Shown one piece after another: positions 61,811-64,000 of a stretch of 64,000 nt of DNA. Position 1 is the stretch's first letter. Each line of letters begins with the position of its first letter. Origin of the DNA: Episyrphus balteatus (lineage: Eukaryota > Arthropoda > Insecta > Diptera > Syrphidae); contig NC_079136.1 in assembly GCF_945859705.1 (NCBI RefSeq), positions 99,802,051 to 99,866,050 of the forward strand, given 5' to 3'. The notes beneath the pieces are model-generated. The model worked only from the letters and a program-made list of their open reading frames with translations. It was not told where the DNA came from and searched no databases. Made by a program: the position numbers and the translations under genes.

Positions 61811-63098
61811 TACACGTTATATGTTATCTATTTCGGGTTGTTGTCATTGATTAAAAAAAGCTTCGTTATGAGACCAACAATCAGTGATATGGATTGTGAA
61901 TCTAATATTTGGTTTTTATCAAAACTAAGCTTTCATAGAGTGCTTAACAGTAAAATAGACTAGAATAACAACACACTAAACAGTATTCCCAACTATAAGT
62001 AAGATATAACATAAAGGTCACCCATGAATATAATTTTGATTTAATTTCGGCTATTCTACTGAGTGCTTAGCAAAGAAGGTGTTTCATTACTTCACAAAAT
62101 ATGTACTTTGAATAGAATTTTGGCTTCATGAATAGAATGGAGTATGAGTTTTGGCGTCATACTTACATCAAATGCTAGAGCTATCGACGTACTGCTCAAA
62201 TAATGTGTCTATTTAAAACACTGTCGAAGAAAGTGAATATAATTTGTTGGGTGACAAGTTTGAAGCTATTATTGAATCCATAGTTCCACTATTCAAAACT
62301 TCAGAGAAAAATGTTAAAATTATATACAAAAATAAAATGTATGGCGTATACGTAACTTTTTTTTCTCGGAAAAATCAAGTGTATATTTTTTAATATTGGT
62401 TCACATTATGTACTATTAAAAGTGTAATTAGTATCTATATTATTTGTTTTATTAATGTTTTAAAAAATGAATCCTTTATCATTGATAAATAGTTACACTT
62501 TTATGTTTCACACAACACAGGTTTCGAATTCGAAATTTTCTTACGAGAGAATCACAGACTGCTCACATATTTCATATAAATGCTAACATTGCAGATTTTA
62601 ATTCTCTTGCCTTTATTTTTAAAATATTCAAACTTAAATTTTAATATACAGGGTGTCCCGCACTTCAACTGAAACCAAATAATTCATTTGTTTTTACCCA
62701 AACATAGACTTTAAAATACGCTCTTCTACCTTTCTTCACATTCTTTGGGTTTTGCCAACAGTTAGTTTATGCATTCTCTTTTGCAATATCTAAGAATGTT
62801 TTCATAAATTCAAGTTCTTGTATTCTCCTAATCGCACGGTGGTTCTCCTAATCGCACGGTGCTTTTCCAAATATAGTTAAGGTTTTCAGCAAAAAAATGT
62901 TACGCATACGCCATAGTGACCATATAATAGATGGTTTTGAATAAGCCTGTTCATTTGAGCTAGAAACATGAGTTGTGAAATTATTCTATTCTTTATGTAT
63001 ATTTAGTGATATGCTGCTAATAAAACATAGTTCAGTCAATAGAAGTCAAATATTAAGGTTCTGACAAAAGTTTATTATATAGGTATTATTATATATTT
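61811..63098. other. Non-coding with a short tandem duplication
   Basis: No gene seen. TTCTCCTAATCGCACGGTG is present twice in tandem at about 62823-62861. GGGTGTCCCGCAC near 62651 resembles ends of dispersed insect elements, but no partner end was found. Confidence 0.55.
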
Positions 63099-63942
63099 CA
63101 ATTGAGGACCTTGCATCAAAAGGGGTCAGGTACATACTTTTAATTTAGGCAGATCCAAACTTTTAAAAATAGTAGTAGTTACTAATATCTGTTATCTAAC
63201 CTAAAACTTGATTTAACCCTTTGCTTCCTTGTAGTTTCACCATGAAACCACCAATTAATTATTTTTGATTGCAATAACCAAAATTTGAAAATTATTGCAT
63301 GAGATATTGCATTATGAGTAGTACAACCAACAAAAAATTTAATATCTGTATAAAAGTTAATATTTAGTTAAAAAAAAAATCCAGGATTTGTGAAGGTTTT
63401 CTCAATTTTTCAAGTAGCCTTAAGCTTAGAGCCATAAAATTAAATAACGGTAACACTGCAAGAGAATGATTATAATGGTTCTTCAATCTATGGAATATGT
63501 AAACATGTTTTTCATCAGAAAATTTGCTTTTCCAATCTAAATACTAGTTTAATAAGACTTTTTGGTAAAACACGGTTTGTACGCGCATTTTTATCTTTTA
63601 GTTTTTTTAACTAAAAAATGGACTTCAACTTTTGTACTCTCAGCTCAAAACATTCCTTATACAATGTAATTACTAGTTCAATCATTATATTTTTGTTTCG
63701 GTGTAATTAGAAAATATCAAAACTTTTTCTCAATATTTTTGTAATTTTTTGTGAAAAAAAATTTTAAAAAAAAAAGTTACTCCGGGAACAAAGGGTTAAA
63801 AAATGTTAAAAAAGAGCAAAATTTTCTAATAGCATGACATTTTAAAACATTCTTGAAATTATTAATTTGGCAAAGATTTTTTTTTAATGTTAAAAAAAGT
63901 TAAATTTGGAATTACCCCACCTTCATTCAAGGTCCTCAATTG
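63099..63942. mobile_element. TIR element hosting a nested piggyBac-type MITE
   Basis: CAATTGAGGACCTTGCATCA at 63099 is matched in inverted orientation at 63923-63942 (ending CAAGGTCCTCAATTG), with further similarity (AAGGGGT against ACCCCACCTT) for about 28 bp in all. No target duplication could be assigned, because CAATTG is itself palindromic. The piggyBac-type element 63217-63795 lies inside. Outside that insert the element is about 260 bp and non-coding. Confidence 0.55.
63217..63795. mobile_element. piggyBac-type MITE, second example
   Basis: It is flanked by TTAA (63213-63216 and 63796-63799) and has ends CCCTTTGCTTCC and GGGAACAAAGGG, inverted in the outer seven bases. Like 18865-19395, it has a subterminal palindrome just inside the left end (GTTTCACCATGAAAC), poly-A/T-rich interior sequence and no transposase. 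The two elements share layout but little internal sequence, so they are probably different families mobilised by related transposases. Confidence 0.8.
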
Positions 63943-64000
63943 CTCACTTACCTTTTTAGGCTTTAAGTAAGTATAAGGAAATAAATCTTCAAAATCGAAT

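Overview
The window is AT-rich eukaryotic DNA with insect features: long poly-A/T tracts, TATGTA-type simple repeats, and Ty3/Gypsy, hAT, piggyBac and TA-flanked elements. A dipteran fits best, but that is inference. I see no rRNA, tRNA, CRISPR array, bacterial operon or convincing host protein-coding exon. The only convincing proteins belong to one LTR retrotransposon. The rest reads as intron or gene-desert sequence that has accumulated transposon derivatives.

Layout. 1-6409 is mostly featureless, with a probable hAT-type MITE (2871-3224) and a diverged direct repeat (3701-3988). A well-bounded hAT MITE with a perfect 8-bp target duplication lies at 6410-6950. 6951-18864 is almost empty apart from a possible non-LTR retrotransposon tail near 18.0 kb. 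A piggyBac-type MITE lies at 18865-19395 and a pre-miRNA-like hairpin at 21214-21292. A hAT MITE packed with CGATAG motifs lies at 25477-25949, followed by another TIR element (26067-26474). The first copy of a 1-kb TA-flanked MITE is at 27956-28953; its second, inverted copy is at 54272-55259.

The retrotransposon (29350-34573, minus strand) has two LTRs of 319 bp that look identical, a TTTA target duplication, and a Gag-protease-RT-RNase H frame of 1054 codons. Gag starts with a SAP-like domain. An integrase frame follows. Two frame breaks of opposite sign flank the integrase, so its last segment returns to the Gag-Pol frame. No env-like frame is present.

From 39.6 kb on, the window holds foldback structures: a composite element with long TIRs, a 141-bp tandem array and an inner inverted repeat (39603-41164); a 1-kb palindrome inside a duplicated repeat landscape (45119-47214); and a smaller foldback at 58321-58627. 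Between them is a (CTGT)n tract of about 900 bp (49681-50582), 860 bp of it perfect. It is probably an expanded internal microsatellite of a dispersed repeat, because a short relative lies at 57376-57480. A Tc1-like end remnant is at 55341-55575. The 60.0-61.8 kb interval is less AT-rich and has a GAGA motif and a splice-donor-like site; it is the best place for a host promoter or 5' exon. The window ends with a piggyBac-type MITE (63217-63795) apparently nested in another TIR element (63099-63942).

No host gene network can be read from this window. The elements relate mainly through nesting, through shared superfamilies, and through internal motif arrays resembling transcription-factor sites.
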